NCBI GenBank assembly: GCA_017510065.1
Contig: JAFWOB010000024.1
Span: forward strand, 1 to 61,148
Length of the DNA: 61,148 nucleotides
Source of the DNA: Parasporobacterium sp.
GTDB lineage: Bacteria > Bacillota > Clostridia > Lachnospirales > Lachnospiraceae
Direction: 5' to 3'
Shown here: positions 42,855-51,350 of the stretch, piece after piece
Position numbering within the stretch: position 1 is the first letter of the stretch
Layout of the letters: each line of letters starts with the position of its first letter
Notes under the pieces: model-generated
Seen by the model: only the letters and a program-made list of their open reading frames with translations
What the model was told of the DNA's origin: nothing
Database searches by the model: none
Translations under genes and position numbers: made by a program

Positions 42855-43775
42855 ATGCCGGAAACACAGGGAACGATTTTTAATATACAGCGTTTCAGTA
42901 CCGACGACGGACCTGGGATCAGAACCACCGTTTTTGTGAAAGGCTGTCCGCTTTCATGCATCTGGTGCGCCAACCCGGAATCCCAAAGCAGCCTTCCACA
43001 GATCGTGAATCGCCCCTCCAAATGCCGTGGCTGCGGCAAATGTGCCGCCGTCTGTCCTGAACACGTCATTTCTCTTATTCCAACCGATAATAAACCTGAA
43101 ATAAGAATCGACCGTTCTCTTTGCAAAAACTGCTGCACATGCGTAAAAGCATGCTCAGCAGGCGCTATGCATCTGTACGGCGAGCATGTAACTGCAGATG
43201 AAGTATATAACACGGTGAAGCGGGATCTGGGGTATTATCAGCGCTCAGGCGGCGGAATTACGATCTCCGGCGGCGAGCCCATGATGCAGATTGATTTCGT
43301 CACGGCTCTTTATACCCTCTGCAAAAACGGAGGTATACATACCGCGCTGGATACTTGTGGTTATTTTCCAACAGAATATATAAGCAGAACCAGCGGACTG
43401 GTTGATCTCGTACTATTCGATTTGAAGATCATTGATCCCGATCTGCATAAACATTACACCGGGGTGGATAATCAACTTATCCATAGGAACCTGCGGGAGT
43501 TTCTGAAAACAGACGCCGAAATATTTATCCGGGTTCCATTGATCCCTGAGATTACGGATACCGAGGCCAACCTTACTGCAATCGCAAACGTCGTAAAGAG
43601 CTTTGAAAAGCCACTCCACGTGGATCTGCTGCCCTACCACAATTACGGTGAAAATAAGTTTAAGATGTTAGGAAAGCCCTATCTTCTCTCCGATGCTAAG
43701 CGGCAGAGCAAAGAAAAACTTGCCTCCTGTCTGGAAATATTTACCGCTGCCGGCCTTGACTGCCAGCTTCACTGA
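42855..43775 (+). CDS. Glycyl radical enzyme activating protein (radical SAM), system 3
   Basis: A 306-residue activase for GRE3. It has FNIQRFSTDDGPGIRTTVF, the cluster motif GCPLSCIWCA, and a ferredoxin insert with CRGCGKCAAVC and CKNCCTCVKAC. GGEPM and the C-terminal VPLIPEITD and DLLPYHNYGE segments match the family. GGAGGTG precedes the ATG at 42855. Last gene of the plus-strand operon. Confidence 0.94.
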   Translation: MPETQGTIFNIQRFSTDDGPGIRTTVFVKGCPLSCIWCANPESQSSLPQIVNRPSKCRGCGKCAAVCPEHVISLIPTDNKPEIRIDRSLCKNCCTCVKACSAGAMHLYGEHVTADEVYNTVKRDLGYYQRSGGGITISGGEPMMQIDFVTALYTLCKNGGIHTALDTCGYFPTEYISRTSGLVDLVLFDLKIIDPDLHKHYTGVDNQLIHRNLREFLKTDAEIFIRVPLIPEITDTEANLTAIANVVKSFEKPLHVDLLPYHNYGENKFKMLGKPYLLSDAKRQSKEKLASCLEIFTAAGLDCQLH

Positions 43776-44072
43776 AAAAAAGGACATGTGAAAAAACGGG
43801 AGTTTTTTATGCACCTTTTCTTCACAGCCCCTCTTTGAAGATAGAGTTCCTTTGTTGAGACAGATCCGCTCAGGCGTTTGCAATGATTTTACGGGTATGC
43901 GCGATTTTGCAGCACCCCCCTGCAACGATTTTACGGCTGTGAACGATTTTATTGCCAGTGATGGGCTGAAAATCGTTCATAGCCGTAAATTCATTGCAGG
44001 AAATGCTTTTGCATCTGCCGCCGGAAAAAAGGACTGTGAAAAATGATCATTCATTTTTTCACAGCCCCTTTT
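43776..44072. repeat. Nested inverted repeat element between convergent units
   Basis: A gene-free stretch. Its core is a 32-base inverted repeat with three mismatches (arms 43919-43950 and 43969-44000, loop of 18). A degenerate direct copy of the left arm lies about 42 bases earlier (43880-43912). CGATTTT-type heptamers occur at 43884, 43902, 43926 and 43944. On both sides are TGTGAA...TTCACAGCCCC hairpins (43783-43836 and 44031-44068), which resemble each other. The whole looks like a small non-coding mobile or regulatory element flanked by related terminator hairpins. Confidence 0.6.
44025..44072. terminator. Bidirectional terminator after etfA
   Basis: GGACTGTGAAAAATGA pairs with TCATTTTTTCACAGCCCC. 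Poly-A on one side and TTTT on the other allow action in both directions. It lies 20 bases beyond the etfA stop. Confidence 0.75.
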
Positions 44073-44091
44073 CATACATATAACACGGTTC

Positions 44092-45192
44092 TTATTTCTG
44101 CGCCTTGATGGCTTCGATCATCTCCGGAACGATCTGGAACAGATCGCCTACCAGACCGTAGTCTGCCACTTCAAAGATCGGTTCATTCTCGTTCTTGTTG
44201 ACGGCAATGATCAGCTCGGAATTCTGCATGCCTGCTTTGTGCTGGATCGCACCGCTGATGCCGAGAGCCACATATACCTTGGGATGCACGGTCTTGCCGG
44301 TCTGACCTACCTGCCGGTCTGCGCTCATGAGACCTGCATCCACCAGGGCACGGCTGCTTCCTACGACACCGCCGCCTAAAGCATCTGCCAGCTGCTGTGC
44401 CAGTTCTTTCGCCCGGGCGATGTCCTTGGCAGCGCCGTTTCCGATGGAAACGATCACGTCAGCGCCGATCAGGTCCACGATCTCCTTGGCTTCCTTCGCC
44501 ACTTCCAGAACCTTCTCGTGAAGAGCATCCGCATTGAGTCCCATCTGCAGTACTTCTACTTCGCAGGCATCGGCTTTTGCCTGGTCAAAGGGTGCTTTCT
44601 TCATAACGCCCGGACGTACCGTTGCCATACAGGGACGGAATCTCGGGCAGATGATGGTTGCCATCAGATGGCCGCCGAAAGCCGGACGGGTCATCTTCAT
44701 GTTTACATCTTCCATCTTGAATTCGGTATTGGCCACATCTACGTTGGAGTTCTTATCCAGGAAATCCACATAGGTATTCATGTCGATATCAAGATGTGTA
44801 CAGTCAGCGGTCAGTCCGGTATGCAGACGGGCTGCGCATCTCGGCCCCAGGTCTCTTCCGATGTTGCTGGCTCCCAGGAGCAGTACTTCGGGCTTTCGTT
44901 CCATGACGACTTTGCAGACCACATCCGTATAAGCTTCATTCGTATAAATCTTTAAGGCGGGATCTTCACAGACGATCACCTTGTCTGCGCCGTATCCTCC
45001 CAGTTCCTTTGCAAGATCCGCTACCTGGTCGCCCAGAAGCAGACCTACCAGTTTCGAACCTCTCTGGTCGGCCAGTTTTCTGCCTTCCGAGATCAGTTCA
45101 AAATCCGTATTCATCAGTTTTCCGTCTCTCTGCTCGCAGAACACCCAGATATCGGAAAACTCTTCTATCGCTTTGCTGTTGTATTCAGCCAT
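44092..45192 (-). CDS. etfA: Electron transfer flavoprotein alpha subunit
   Basis: A 366-residue EtfA. The C-terminal FAD-binding domain is clear: GSSRALVDAGLMSADRQVGQ, KVYVALGISGAIQHKAGM and FEVADYGLVGDLFQ. The N-terminal half has the flavodoxin-like fold with LLLGASNIGRDLGPRCAARL. It pairs with EtfB, encoded 13 bases upstream, to carry electrons for the acyl-CoA dehydrogenase in the same operon. AAGGAG precedes the ATG. In Clostridia such Etf/dehydrogenase complexes often bifurcate electrons to ferredoxin; whether this one does cannot be told from the sequence by eye. Confidence 0.96.
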   Translation of the reverse strand: MAEYNSKAIEEFSDIWVFCEQRDGKLMNTDFELISEGRKLADQRGSKLVGLLLGDQVADLAKELGGYGADKVIVCEDPALKIYTNEAYTDVVCKVVMERKPEVLLLGASNIGRDLGPRCAARLHTGLTADCTHLDIDMNTYVDFLDKNSNVDVANTEFKMEDVNMKMTRPAFGGHLMATIICPRFRPCMATVRPGVMKKAPFDQAKADACEVEVLQMGLNADALHEKVLEVAKEAKEIVDLIGADVIVSIGNGAAKDIARAKELAQQLADALGGGVVGSSRALVDAGLMSADRQVGQTGKTVHPKVYVALGISGAIQHKAGMQNSELIIAVNKNENEPIFEVADYGLVGDLFQIVPEMIEAIKAQK

Positions 45193-45205
45193 ATTGATCT
45201 CCTTT

Positions 45206-46006
45206 CTATATCACGTGTTTTGCTGCCAATCTGTCTGCCAGTGCGGCAGCCATTTCCTTCACGCTTCCCTGAAGCATTTCCCCCTGCCCCTTAACCGGCG
45301 GGTTGAACGACTTGAAGATATTGGTCGGAGATCCTTTCAGTCCGATGGTATCCGCCTCGATCAGCGGTTCGTCCTTCAATGCTTCATAATCGAGGATCAA
45401 TAACGGCTTTTCATCTGCTTCGAAAACGCCCTGCACTGTCATATAGCGGGGCTCATTCAGTTCCTTGATGCAGGTGATCAGGCAGGGAGACTTCACCTGG
45501 ATCTTCATATAGCCGTCTTCCAGTGCTCTTTTCACGGTATAGGTATTACCGTCTTTTACGATCTCTGTGGCATAGGTCACCTGCGGAAGATGGAGCTTTT
45601 CAGCGATCTGCGGGCCGACCTGTGCGGTATCACCGTCAATAGCCTGACGGCCGCAGAGGATCAGGTCGCCTTCCTCAATCCCGAGATGATGGATGCCTCC
45701 TGCAATGATCTGGCTGGTGGCAAATGTATCCGATCCGCCGAACTCCCTGCCGGAGATCAGTACGGCTTCATCGGCGCCCATGGCCAGAAGTTCCCTCATC
45801 ATTTCCCCTGCCTGGGGAGGTCCCATGGAGATCGCGACCACAGTAGCGCCTTCCCGTTCTTTCAGGGTCAGGGCTGCTTCCATGGCGTTGAGATCGTCAG
45901 GATTGATGATGGTGGGCATTTTGCTCCGGTTCATTGTTCCGTCCGGATTCACAGCTACCACGCCGGAGGTATCCGGAACCTGTTTTACACATACATATAT
46001 CTTCAT
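45206..46006 (-). CDS. etfB: Electron transfer flavoprotein beta subunit
   Basis: A 266-residue EtfB with IYVCVKQVPDTSGVV at the start, the AMP/FAD-binding AISMGPPQAGEMMRELLAMG, and the signature SGREFGGSDTFATSQIIAGG then CGRQAIDGDTAQVGPQIAE, which is characteristic of clostridial EtfB. It lies between the acyl-CoA dehydrogenase (16 bases) and etfA. AAGGAGG precedes the ATG at 46006. Confidence 0.96.
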   Translation of the reverse strand: MKIYVCVKQVPDTSGVVAVNPDGTMNRSKMPTIINPDDLNAMEAALTLKEREGATVVAISMGPPQAGEMMRELLAMGADEAVLISGREFGGSDTFATSQIIAGGIHHLGIEEGDLILCGRQAIDGDTAQVGPQIAEKLHLPQVTYATEIVKDGNTYTVKRALEDGYMKIQVKSPCLITCIKELNEPRYMTVQGVFEADEKPLLILDYEALKDEPLIEADTIGLKGSPTNIFKSFNPPVKGQGEMLQGSVKEMAAALADRLAAKHVI

Positions 46007-46022
46007 TTTTCTGGATCCTCCT

Positions 46023-47165
46023 TTACTTCAGCAGCATGCCGGAAATAACCATCTGCTGCACCTGGCTGGTTCCTTCATAGATCGGTACGATCCTGGCGTC
46101 ACGATAGAACCGCTCTACTTTGTATTCGTTGATGTATCCGTATCCGCCGTGGATCTGGACAGCCTTATATGCTACATGGTTGGCTGCCTCTGCGGCAAAA
46201 TACTTCGCCATGGAGCAGGCCTGTCCTGCTTCTTTTCCGGCGTCTTTCAGCTGTGCCGCATGATAGACCAGCTGACGGGCTGCTTCCGTTTCCGTTGCCA
46301 TATCTGCCAGCATAAAGCTGATGGCCTGGAAATTGGCGATGGGCCTTCCGAACTGTTTTCTTTCTTTTGCGTATTTGATCGCTTCTTCCAGACATCCCTG
46401 GGCAATGCCGACGCCCTGGGCCGCCATGCCGAGCCGGCCGCCGTCCAGTGTCTTCATGGCGTAGCCGAAGCCTTTGTCTTTCTGACCTACCAGCGCATCC
46501 TTCGCCACATGCACATCTTCCATGATCAGGTCACAGGTAGGATACCCTTTGATACCCATCTTATGTTCCGGCTTTCCGCAGGAAACGCCCGGCAGATGCA
46601 TATCCAGGATGAACATGGAAATGCCGCGGCTGCCCTTCTGCTTCGGATCCGTCTTGGCAAAGACGATGCAGTAATCTGCCACCGGCGCGCCGCTGATGAA
46701 AGTCTTGCGGCCGTTCAGGATGAAGCTTCCGTCCGGCTGCTCTTCCGCTCTTGTGGTGGTGCCGCCGGCATCCGAACCTGCACCGGGCTCTGTCAGGGCA
46801 AATACCATGATCTTTTCTCCCTTCGCTACCGGCGGAAGATAGAACTGTTTCTGCTCCTCGCTTCCTGCCAGCATTAAGGGGCCTCCTCCAAGGGAGTTGG
46901 ATGTATTGGCATAGATTGACATGACAGGCGATACCCGGGCAAATTCCTCTACCAGCAGCGCGTAGGACAGATAGTCCCCGCCGGCTCCGCCGTATTCCTT
47001 CGGGATCTTTACGCCGCAGAATCCGTAACGGGACATTTTATTGAAAATATCCCAGTCAAATTCCCCGGTCTCATCCAGCCTGTCAAGAAGCTCTTTTGTA
47101 AATTCCGTTTCCGCGAACTGTCTGCACAGTTTCTGGAATCTTAAATGCTTTTGATCAAGAATCAT
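46023..47165 (-). CDS. Acyl-CoA dehydrogenase (short-chain/butyryl type)
   Basis: A 380-residue acyl-CoA dehydrogenase that oxidises acyl-CoA to enoyl-CoA, or runs in reverse with Etf. Marks are ALTEPGAGSDAGG (FAD and substrate binding), YKAVQIHGGYGYINEYKVER, and IYEGTSQVQQ with the catalytic Glu364, positioned as in short- and medium-chain enzymes. AGGAGG precedes the ATG. It is the second gene of the operon CoA-transferase, dehydrogenase, etfB, etfA. No thiolase, crotonase or hydroxyacyl-CoA dehydrogenase is present, so the operon is not a complete butyrate pathway; a specialised acyl-CoA is likely the substrate. Confidence 0.95.
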   Translation of the reverse strand: MILDQKHLRFQKLCRQFAETEFTKELLDRLDETGEFDWDIFNKMSRYGFCGVKIPKEYGGAGGDYLSYALLVEEFARVSPVMSIYANTSNSLGGGPLMLAGSEEQKQFYLPPVAKGEKIMVFALTEPGAGSDAGGTTTRAEEQPDGSFILNGRKTFISGAPVADYCIVFAKTDPKQKGSRGISMFILDMHLPGVSCGKPEHKMGIKGYPTCDLIMEDVHVAKDALVGQKDKGFGYAMKTLDGGRLGMAAQGVGIAQGCLEEAIKYAKERKQFGRPIANFQAISFMLADMATETEAARQLVYHAAQLKDAGKEAGQACSMAKYFAAEAANHVAYKAVQIHGGYGYINEYKVERFYRDARIVPIYEGTSQVQQMVISGMLLK

Positions 47166-47197
47166 ATTTTCCTCCTGCTATTTCCGTGATTGCTATT

Positions 47198-48748
47198 TTA
47201 TAAGGTCAGGCCGCCCCAGTGCTCCCGGAACATGCCTTCATCCATCAGCTTCAGATCCGCAGAGATCTCCGGACGGAAATCCATATTGGCCAGAATGTCC
47301 TTCTCCAGATCGATGCCCGGCGCGATCTCGATCAGCGTCAGTTTTCCGTCGACCAGTTTGAAGACGCAGCGTTCTGTTACATACAGAACATTCTGATCCT
47401 TCGGGGCCTTTTCCGCAGAGAAGGTTATCTGCTCCACGTTTTTGACGAATTTGCGGATCTTTCCTTCCTCCACGATCTCCAGCTTCCCGTCATGGACCGC
47501 ATATTTGGCTTTGGCCATAAAGGTGCCGCAGAAGATAACGGTCTTAGTTGCGCTGGTAATGTTGATGAATCCGCCGGGGCCGGTAAGGCTCGGTCCGAAC
47601 TTGGAAACATTGTTGTTGCCCTTCTCATCGATCTGTCCGATTCCCAGCACGGTAACGTCCAGATTGCCGCCGTCGATCAGGTCGAACATATCGTTGTGGG
47701 TCATGATCGCTTCCGGATTGTAGGCGCTTCCGAAATTGGGAAGAGCTGCCGGAACGCCGCCCACCATACCGGATTCCGTGCTCAGCACGATCTCATCGAT
47801 ATGGCCTTCTTCCGCCACGATGGAAGCAGTGTCCGCTGCGATGCCGATGCCCAGGTTAACCACATTTCCCTTCTTCAGAGCAGCCGCACAGCGACGGCAG
47901 ATTACTTTACGCTCTGTCAGATCCAACGGTTTGATCCGGTCTACCGGTTTTTTCACATTGCCGCAGAAGGCGGGTTCATAGTAAACTCCTTCGGTCTGCC
48001 AGCAGGCATCCGTACTGGTTGCCTGGACGATATAATCCACCAGGATCCCGGGGATCTTTACATCCTTCGGATGCAGCGTTCCTGCCTTGGCGATGTATTC
48101 CACCTGCACGATCACGATACCGCCGCAATGCTTCACCGCCTCTGCGATCGACAGTGCTTCACTGAGCACGGATTCATGTTCAAAGGTCACATTGCCGTTG
48201 GTATCAGCAGTCGTTCCCCGCAGGATTGCCACATTTACGGGGAAGGATTTGTAGAACAGATACTCTTCTCCTTCAAATTCGATCAGCTTGCAGATATCTT
48301 CCTTGGTGACCTGGTTCATGCGGCCGCCGTCCAGTCTGGGATCAACGAAAGTTCCGAGTCCGACTTTGGTGATCAGTCCCGGTCTTCCTGCCGCAATTTC
48401 CCTCCACAGGTTTACGATCACGCCCTGGGGCAGGCACCAGCATTCCAGTTTGTTTTCCACCGCCAGCTTATTGAGGGTAAATGCGCTTCCAATATGAGCT
48501 GCGCTCCATTTGGTCACCAGCCCTTCCCCGGCTTCCCCAAGCCGGGTAATGCCTCTGGTTTTCCAGTCGCCCATGGCGCTTCCCTGTTTCACGTTCAGAT
48601 TGCAGGGATGCCCTGTTTCTTTATAATTGTCCCGGATCGCGCATCCGATCTCCTCTGCCCATCCGGACAGTCCCATGCCGCCGCACGCAATTGTGGCACC
48701 GTCAGGGATCAGCTGCGCCGCTTCCTTTGCAGTGATAATCTTTGCCAT
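47198..48748 (-). CDS. Acyl-CoA:acetate/3-ketoacid CoA-transferase (family I), copy 2
   Basis: A 516-residue family I CoA-transferase with both halves fused; catalytic Glu325 lies in VLSTESGMVGGVP. N-terminal ACGGMGLSGW, GIGIAADT before the active site and DGGNLDVTVLGIGQID after it are typical. It is a paralogue of the enzyme at 12317. It heads the operon and would activate the acid that the acyl-CoA dehydrogenase then uses. AAGGAGG precedes the ATG at 48748. Promoter at 48787-48814, divergent from the LuxR-type gene. Confidence 0.94.
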   Translation of the reverse strand: MAKIITAKEAAQLIPDGATIACGGMGLSGWAEEIGCAIRDNYKETGHPCNLNVKQGSAMGDWKTRGITRLGEAGEGLVTKWSAAHIGSAFTLNKLAVENKLECWCLPQGVIVNLWREIAAGRPGLITKVGLGTFVDPRLDGGRMNQVTKEDICKLIEFEGEEYLFYKSFPVNVAILRGTTADTNGNVTFEHESVLSEALSIAEAVKHCGGIVIVQVEYIAKAGTLHPKDVKIPGILVDYIVQATSTDACWQTEGVYYEPAFCGNVKKPVDRIKPLDLTERKVICRRCAAALKKGNVVNLGIGIAADTASIVAEEGHIDEIVLSTESGMVGGVPAALPNFGSAYNPEAIMTHNDMFDLIDGGNLDVTVLGIGQIDEKGNNNVSKFGPSLTGPGGFINITSATKTVIFCGTFMAKAKYAVHDGKLEIVEEGKIRKFVKNVEQITFSAEKAPKDQNVLYVTERCVFKLVDGKLTLIEIAPGIDLEKDILANMDFRPEISADLKLMDEGMFREHWGGLTL

Positions 48749-48786
48749 AACCTCCTCCTTATATTTGAGCTTACAGTTACAGTTTT

Positions 48787-48814
48787 AGTATAATATTTTT
48801 GCCGATTCCGTTAA
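48787..48814 (-). promoter_or_regulatory. Promoter candidate for the CoA-transferase/acyl-CoA dehydrogenase/etf operon
   Basis: On the minus strand TTAACG (48814-48809) and TATACT (48792-48787) are 16 bases apart, 40 bases before the start codon. The pair is reasonable, and the region is shared with the divergent LuxR-type gene. Confidence 0.5.
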
Positions 48815-48881
48815 ATTGTTCACAACTTCTATTTATATACTTATTTACCATATTAATACTTGTTTTCTTCTATATTTGTGC

Positions 48882-48910
48882 TTGCCGTTTCCGAACGGTT
48901 CCTATATAGT
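48882..48910 (+). promoter_or_regulatory. Promoter of LuxR-type paralogue C with a dyad in its spacer
   Basis: TTGCCG (48882-48887) and TATAGT (48905-48910) are 17 bases apart, 40 bases before the ATG at 48950. The inverted repeat CCGTT-N4-AACGG (48885-48898) overlaps the -35 and spacer, so a bound regulator would block this promoter. Confidence 0.6.
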
Positions 48911-48949
48911 ATAAACAGCGGACGGATCACATCTGACAAGGAGGCAGTT

Positions 48950-49735
48950 ATGGCAGTCAATCTCACCATGAAGGAAAGTTCTTATATTTCCCAGGTCATA
49001 TACCGGATCAATCTGTGCGATTCTTTCCAGGACCTCTCCCGGGTACTGCTTTCCCAGATCAAGACCATCATCCCCTACCATAAAGCCATGGCGCTGAAGG
49101 TCACCTCCCGCAACAATGAGTTCGTCTATGAAGAGCCTTATTTCATAGGTCCTGATAATGAATCCTTCGACGAATCCCGATTTGTGGAAGGATCCTATCG
49201 TTCTGTCTGGTGGGAATACATGGACGCCCCCTGGAGTTCTGTTTTCCGCGCTTCCGATGCCCGGGACGAAGAAGAATGGTGCCGCTCTGCATTGTATCTG
49301 GATATCTATAAGACCCAGAATCTGTATTACGCCCTTCAGGCAACCTTTGTCCATAATGATATCAAACTGGGAATGATCGGACTGTACCGTACGAAAAAAG
49401 ACGGGGACTTTACGGAGAAGGAAATGTTTTTCCTGGAACTCCTGAAGATCCATATCGAACTGAAACTCTACCGTCTCGTCACGAGATACCGGGGCTTCAA
49501 GGCCGATCCCACCGCCCCCGGGTTTGCCGCGCCGAAAGCCATGATCAATGAATTCGGTCTGACCCGCCGGGAAGAAGAGATCATCAATATGCTGCTGAAC
49601 GGAGCCGCAGATCCGGCGGTCATAGAAGAGCTGTGCATCACCCGTTCCACCTTTGAAAAACATATTCACAATATATATAAAAAGACCGGCGCGAAAAATC
49701 GCGTCAGTCTTTTCGGTATCTTTCGAAGTCTCTGA
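48950..49735 (+). CDS. LuxR-type transcriptional regulator, paralogue C
   Basis: A 261-residue protein with the same layout as the two regulators at 312 and 1121. The sensory part has SYISQVIYRINL, PWSSVFRASD and LLKIHIELKLYR; the HTH has LTRREEEIINMLLNG and LCITRSTFEKHIHNIYKKTG. The ATG at 48950 has AAGGAGG upstream; the frame from 48860 overlaps its promoter. It is divergent from the CoA-transferase operon and is the obvious candidate to control it. The likely signal is an acid or CoA-ester metabolite; this is inference. Confidence 0.9.
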   Translation: MAVNLTMKESSYISQVIYRINLCDSFQDLSRVLLSQIKTIIPYHKAMALKVTSRNNEFVYEEPYFIGPDNESFDESRFVEGSYRSVWWEYMDAPWSSVFRASDARDEEEWCRSALYLDIYKTQNLYYALQATFVHNDIKLGMIGLYRTKKDGDFTEKEMFFLELLKIHIELKLYRLVTRYRGFKADPTAPGFAAPKAMINEFGLTRREEEIINMLLNGAADPAVIEELCITRSTFEKHIHNIYKKTGAKNRVSLFGIFRSL

Positions 49736-49761
49736 AAGCCGGCTGCGGCTGCGGGACCTTG

Positions 49762-51243
49762 TCAATCCTCCATGACATAGCCGAAGTTATAGACCCAGGT
49801 TCCCGACTGGCCGTAATCGATCATATAGCCGTTCTTTTTCATCTGCATTTCAAAATCCGGATCGCACACATGTGTTTCCCCGTCCACCACGATCTCAACC
49901 CATGCATGTTCTCCCATGGAACCACTTCGATAGGGAACGTGCCCGTAAATGACGCGGGCTTCATAGCCCAGTGCCCTCGCCATCCAGCAGAAGGTCGAGG
50001 CCATGCTGACGCAGTTTCCGTAATGAGTGGAAAAAGAATACACGGCGGATTCTGTCGTGGTATTTCCGGTATACAGATAATAATTATAGGAAAGCCCCAC
50101 AGACCAGTCATAGGCTTTTTTCAGGTCCCAGCCAATCTCATCCAGGATCTGTTTCGCATATGCTTCCGCATCGTTGCCGGCATTGTCCAACGCTTCCTGG
50201 TCGAAAGGAAGCGGATCATCAAACAGTTTATCCGCGGTCTCCCTTCCGCAGGATCCGTCCCGGCCCAGATTGTTGATCGCCTGGAAATCATGAACGGCTT
50301 TTTTCGTCTGACTGCCGAAGGATCCGTCCGGTTCATTTTCAGTGTAACCCAGTTCCTTCAGGATCGTCTGGAGCATTCTGACCGGGGTTCCTTTGGAGCC
50401 CTGGTTCAGGGGAGAAAAGGAAACCTGTTTCGCGCAGATCGCTTCAATGGTATCGCCGTCTGCCGTTCCGGTGATCTCCATCCCTGCATACATCTGGAAC
50501 AGCTTCACAGCCCGCTGCGTCTCATCGTCGAAAGTTCCGCCGGCTTCCGCCTGCAAAAAACCCAGATCCTTTAGCTTTTCCTGGATCACCGCAACAAGAT
50601 CGCCCTCATCTCCGCTTTGCAGCGGTTCGAAGCTGAGAGGCTCATTGATCATTTTTGCAGCTGTTTGTTTTCCCACGTTTCCATCCTGGGGATCAATGCC
50701 TGCCAGAGACTGAAACAGTTTTACGGCACTCGCCGTTCCCGGCCCGAAGCTTCCGTCCGGTTTCGTTGAAAGAAATCCCGCTGAGAACAGGTATTGCTGC
50801 ACGCGTTCCACTGCTTTTCCGTTATCTCCTTTTGCAAGGACACGGAACCGCTCCGCTCCGCCCTGGTACAGGGCTGTCAGGGTTTCACCGTCTGCTTCCC
50901 CTGTTACCGGAAGACCGTTATAGAACTGGAAGATCTGAACTGCAAGACGGGAATTTTCTCCAAACTCCCCGTCCGGAATGAATCCGGGATATCCCAGGTC
51001 TTTCAGGGCGTTCTGCATTTTAAGAACGTCATCGCCTTTCATTCCGAATACCAGGGAAACCTCTTCTGAAAGCGGATCGGTTTCAGCTGTCAGTCCGGGT
51101 GTTGTCGGCGGACCGGCTTCGGCCGCCCACGCTGCTGTCACGCCGAAGAGCAGGCATAAACACAATGCGCCGCACAGCAGTGCGGTTCCTTTCCGAAAAA
51201 GAGCATGTATCCGGGACTTCCCGGACAGGCAGATTCGTTTCAT
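49762..51243 (-). CDS. Secreted peptidoglycan-binding protein with transglutaminase-like domain
   Basis: A 493-residue exported protein. A signal peptide (ALLCGALCLCLLFGVTAAWA, about residues 20-40) is followed by four PG_binding_1 repeats at roughly 55-120, 125-190, 195-260 and 265-330, each with a motif like PDGxFGxxTxxAVxxFQ. The C terminus is a transglutaminase-like cysteine protease domain with Cys411 (YGNCVSMAS), His446 (EHAWVEI) and Asp461 (CDPDFE), a full triad. It probably acts on the cell wall. The start is uncertain: two ATGs (51243, 51258) are possible and neither has a strong ribosome binding site. The upstream region holds the repeat array at 51351-51545. Confidence 0.85.
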   Translation of the reverse strand: MKRICLSGKSRIHALFRKGTALLCGALCLCLLFGVTAAWAAEAGPPTTPGLTAETDPLSEEVSLVFGMKGDDVLKMQNALKDLGYPGFIPDGEFGENSRLAVQIFQFYNGLPVTGEADGETLTALYQGGAERFRVLAKGDNGKAVERVQQYLFSAGFLSTKPDGSFGPGTASAVKLFQSLAGIDPQDGNVGKQTAAKMINEPLSFEPLQSGDEGDLVAVIQEKLKDLGFLQAEAGGTFDDETQRAVKLFQMYAGMEITGTADGDTIEAICAKQVSFSPLNQGSKGTPVRMLQTILKELGYTENEPDGSFGSQTKKAVHDFQAINNLGRDGSCGRETADKLFDDPLPFDQEALDNAGNDAEAYAKQILDEIGWDLKKAYDWSVGLSYNYYLYTGNTTTESAVYSFSTHYGNCVSMASTFCWMARALGYEARVIYGHVPYRSGSMGEHAWVEIVVDGETHVCDPDFEMQMKKNGYMIDYGQSGTWVYNFGYVMED

Positions 51244-51350
51244 GATCGTCACCATCACATATAGATTTCAGCAATCAGTAAATCTATGCCGTTCATGTGA
51301 TTGTACTCTATTTGATCTGCATATACAATAATCGGCATACGACCTTCAAT

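Noticed and set aside
43880-44000. Possible CRISPR repeats
   Set aside because: The copies are few, partly inverted and degenerate, with unequal spacing; no Cas genes are seen.
44092-48748. Complete butyrate synthesis operon
   Set aside because: Thiolase, hydroxybutyryl-CoA dehydrogenase and crotonase are absent.
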